Assembly (NCBI RefSeq): GCF_964204865.1
Contig: NC_135263.1
Coordinates: 14,305,426 to 14,369,425, forward strand
Length of the DNA: 64,000 nt
Direction: 5' to 3'
Source of the DNA: Styela clava
Taxonomy: Eukaryota > Chordata > Ascidiacea > Stolidobranchia > Styelidae
This document shows, piece after piece, positions 61,302 through 64,000 of the stretch. Under the pieces are notes generated by a model. It saw only the letters and a program-made list of their open reading frames with translations, did not search any database and was not told where the DNA came from. The translations under genes and the position numbers were made by a program. Numbering within the stretch: the stretch's first letter is position 1; every line of letters starts with the position of its first letter.

Positions 61302-61340
61302 AATGGACTCTCGTAGATCAGTTTGATTACCACTCTCAAG

Positions 61341-62166
61341 TAATTTGAAGGATAATTACTTATGGATTTTAATCGGTAAGTATGTTGATAGGTATTTGTC
61401 TGTCTTTAAGTCTGTCTGTCTGTTAGATGCACGCGATATCTCACGAAAACGAGATTGAATCTGCTCCAGATTTTGCATGTGCATTCGTCATATCTCGGAC
61501 CAAGAGTCTATTGATTTTGGGCGAAATATGTCGTATAATTAGCGAGTTATTAATTAATTAGTGATGGGACACAAGGTCACTATGGAATAAGAGCGCTGTT
61601 TTGGGGATCCCCCAACTTTCGATCGATAAGTCTTCGGTCTCTGACCGATATTTTCGTTATAGTAGTTATTGCCTCTTGCGTTTATGCTTTTGAATAAGCA
61701 TTAAACACGTGATTTTCACGTTCTTTTGGCGACAGTGATGGTTTCAAAAATCGGGAATCGTTGAGAATTGACTTCACATTGTACAATATAATTCTGATCA
61801 AACCATTATTGAAACTACTTTCTATATCTTGATAACAAAATGTTTCCAAAACTGTGGTATTTAATTGGGACTGTTTCATATCTGAAATAAATTTTAGTTA
61901 ATAAAAATTTGAACCTTTAGTTCATTGTTTAATTGTCTAATACTAACATTTAAATTAACAAATTTAGCGGGTAAATTAGTAGTAATTCTAACAACAACTT
62001 TCTACGTTTACCACCTTATTCAATACGAAAAACACATTGAAAATCACAGAGTCTAAAATACCAAGATTAGTCTAACTACCAACAATCTATGCATTTTTTC
62101 GGGTAGCCTACAAAACATTCCCACCTTGATTTCAAATATTCATTCAGACTCAGGCTAATAATTAAA
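61341..62166. repeat. Spacer block, unit 2 copy
   Basis: Near-identical copy of 52190-53015, including the GTCTGTCT tract and the small conserved minus frame (61682-61879). Confidence 0.5.
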
Positions 62167-62553
62167 TTATTGAGTCTTATTTCCTGATTTAATATTTTAA
62201 CCATACACCAGACAACGTAAAACAAAATAACCAATTTTGGAATGTTCTAAAGCTCTATTCTGAATTGTATAAACACCATGACATCTACACAGTATTGCTA
62301 TTTTGATTAAAATCTAAGACAAAATATCCAATAAAAAAAGCTGGAAATGATTAAAATCACAAAAAATAATTTCTATTAATATTTATTATATTGATTGCCG
62401 CAAGTGTTTATTGTTCTATAATCACGCATATGGAGAGCATTGTTGATCAATTCAAAAAACACTATTTAAAATATCAAAATAACAATTATATTTAAAATAA
62501 AAAATAAATAAAACAACAAATAATTGCGTCGTTATAATTCTGTTTCGTGCAAA

Positions 62554-63698
62554 TCAGGCACAGGCCTCATTTTTCACAACGTTGGAGTTAAACCCAAATT
62601 TATCCATCATAAAAGAAAGTCGAGAAAAGAATCCAAAAGAAAATGAAGGTTTTGTTGTTTTCGTAACACAAGGCTTCTCTGTTGGATTTACGTGAGGAGC
62701 TGTTGGTTTCTGGTTCGTTGATATTTCTTTGCTAGGTTTCTTTGAAAACTCATTCTTTGCAGACGACTTCGGTACAAGCGGGTTATTAACAATTGGTCTT
62801 TGACGACTTTTGTTTGATTCTTTCTTGTCAAAAGACTTCGTAGTCGTTTTTTTAGAGACTGTCCTCTTATTTTGCATTTTTTCATGCTTTTTCTGTTCTA
62901 CTGATGACTTCAATTTTTTGATGACGTTATTTTTTGTTGGGTTCTTGCTAGTAATTTTTTTCGTGGATGACTCACTTGGCGAAGTGTCTGGAAAACAATT
63001 TTCGAGCAGTCGTGCTTGTTTCTGAATTTTCTTTTTCGATGAAACTATTTTTGATAATTTGTATTCTTCTGGAATGATACCTTGTGAGGTTCCGGCTAAA
63101 ATATTTAAAAAATACAATATAAGTGAATAAATAAACATACGAAGCCTATTATTGCACTCAAACAATAAAAGCAGACAAACTATTTCATTGTTTAACAAGC
63201 GAAAATTAATAAACACAAAGAAAAATAAAACAAACCTCCTTTAACTATGCAAGAACATTTATAGATACAACAGTGAGAGTACGCTTTGTTTCCACAATCT
63301 TTTGGATCGACGAGTTTCTTGTTACGGAAATCATAGCAAGGAATCGTTTTTCTTTCAAATCCTTTTACTGTATACAGAAATACCAAATGTTATAAATAGC
63401 AATACCTATTACAAAAAAATCTTCTGATTATTTGTTGAAACAAAGCAAGAAAGACGAAGGTATTATAAGATAATATTATATGAAATTGAATAAAAATGCT
63501 TTTTATAATTTATATACGAATAATACACGAATTTTTAATATTTTGAATTGATACGAGAATGAAATATGTGCTGGCATCGTTATTGAACTTACCTGGAGCA
63601 CATTGTGTTTTGCTGATTTTATATCTGAGCTGAAAAGGGGTGAGTGATGCAGCAATATTGCAAATCCCAATGACAACGACAAAAAGTAATAATTTCAT
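62554..63698 (-). CDS. Secreted Cys-rich/Lys-rich family protein, copy 5
   Basis: Exons 63698-63593, 63367-63236 and 63095-62554, 259 residues. The exon 3 protein is the same as in copy 3. The only difference I spotted within the transcribed region is one base near 62880 (T for C in the opposite-strand CTCATGC word), silent in this frame. This means a very recent duplication, active gene conversion, or an assembly that carries the same locus twice. Its plus-strand partner lies beyond the window. Confidence 0.87.
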
Positions 63699-63905
63699 TT
63701 TGTTAGGAAGTAATTCTGCAAAAATATACCAGATTTTATTTTACTCTTATGATTAACCAACTTTGAGATGGGAATAGTAGTTGAAACTGTACAATATTCA
63801 TTTGTATCATGACTAGAGCAAGCACTTGAATATTTCAGTAGCTCTGAACATACTTGTTCGAAATACAATAATCGAATCTATGTTGCAACAAGAAATTGTT
63901 TGTAG

Positions 63906-63913
63906 CTTTTATA
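63906..63913 (-). promoter_or_regulatory. TATA box of copy 5
   Basis: TATAAAAG on the minus strand, about 210 bp upstream of the ATG. The matching palindrome would fall just past the window end. Confidence 0.55.
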
Positions 63914-64000
63914 GTTTCAGATTGACATTTGTGTTTATTGCCTTGAGCAACGATTGCCCTACATTACTATGTAAATTTGCATGCTTGTTACGTTTCTTAG

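Larger units (their letters stand above)
43375..64000. repeat. Tandem array, ~9.15-kb units of head-to-head gene pairs
   Basis: Equivalent points recur at a 9151-9155 bp spacing: 50351 and 59506 (plus gene starts), 54547 and 63698 (minus gene starts), 52011 and 61162 (fossils). The array enters at about 43375 as a partial, more diverged unit. It runs past the window end. Each unit has one minus and one plus gene copy with their starts facing each other across about 5 kb. A palindromic spacer is centred near 47900 and near 57050. The tail-to-tail spacer holds exon fossils. By eye, the copies at 53403-54547 and 62554-63698 are almost identical, while the edge copy at 44219-45394 is clearly diverged. 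Confidence 0.92.

Noticed and set aside
43375-64000. A CRISPR-like or satellite array
   Set aside because: Repeats are 9.15 kb gene-bearing units, not short direct repeats with spacers.

Overview
The window looks like a stretch of an AT-rich animal nuclear genome. Genes have short GT..AG introns, the proteins are metazoan, and tRNA-derived SINEs and small hAT-type elements are scattered throughout. A PTTG1IP-like PSI protein, RNF25, MTERF3, an LRR-Ig receptor and the RRM1 tail fit a bilaterian animal. A tunicate or other invertebrate deuterostome is my best guess, and it is inference only. All exon joins were made by eye, and each multi-exon model below keeps its reading frame across every splice junction.

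Layout, left part (1-43300): the last exon of ribonucleotide reductase large subunit (30-101); a repeat-rich gap with one orphan coding-like exon; a PTTG1IP-like membrane protein (4844-6186); a small single-pass protein ending in a PPPY motif (7437-8146); a hAT MITE; a small type I membrane protein (9702-10055); a second hAT MITE; RNF25 on the minus strand (12217-13674); a seven-exon LRR-Ig transmembrane receptor-like gene (15473-24086) whose introns hold SINEs and a 2.1 kb transposon relic; a multi-exon proline/arginine-rich gene of unknown function (27952-32042); MTERF3 on the minus strand (32981-36145); several minus-strand coding-like exons that I could not assign (36607-40922); and a two-exon gene with hydrophobic segments and a coiled coil (41268-43299).

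Right part (about 43375-64000): a tandem array with a period near 9.15 kb. Each unit carries two head-to-head copies of one three-exon gene, which encodes a secreted protein with a cysteine-rich module and a long lysine/serine/threonine-rich tail. Five copies lie in the window, alternating -,+,-,+,-. They start at 45394(-), 50351(+), 54547(-), 59506(+) and 63698(-). The roughly 5 kb between paired start codons is itself a large imperfect palindrome. Each gene has a TATAAAAG box, and about 120 bp further out lies a CGTCA-N3-TGACG palindrome; for the fifth copy this position falls beyond the window end. The plus-strand copy in unit 2 is broken by a 5-nt deletion. Exon fossils of a further copy lie between the units. 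I do not recognise the protein family. This array is the most unusual feature of the window.

The left-hand genes look like ordinary unrelated housekeeping and membrane-protein neighbours. The right-hand genes form one locally expanding family, probably co-regulated through shared promoter modules.
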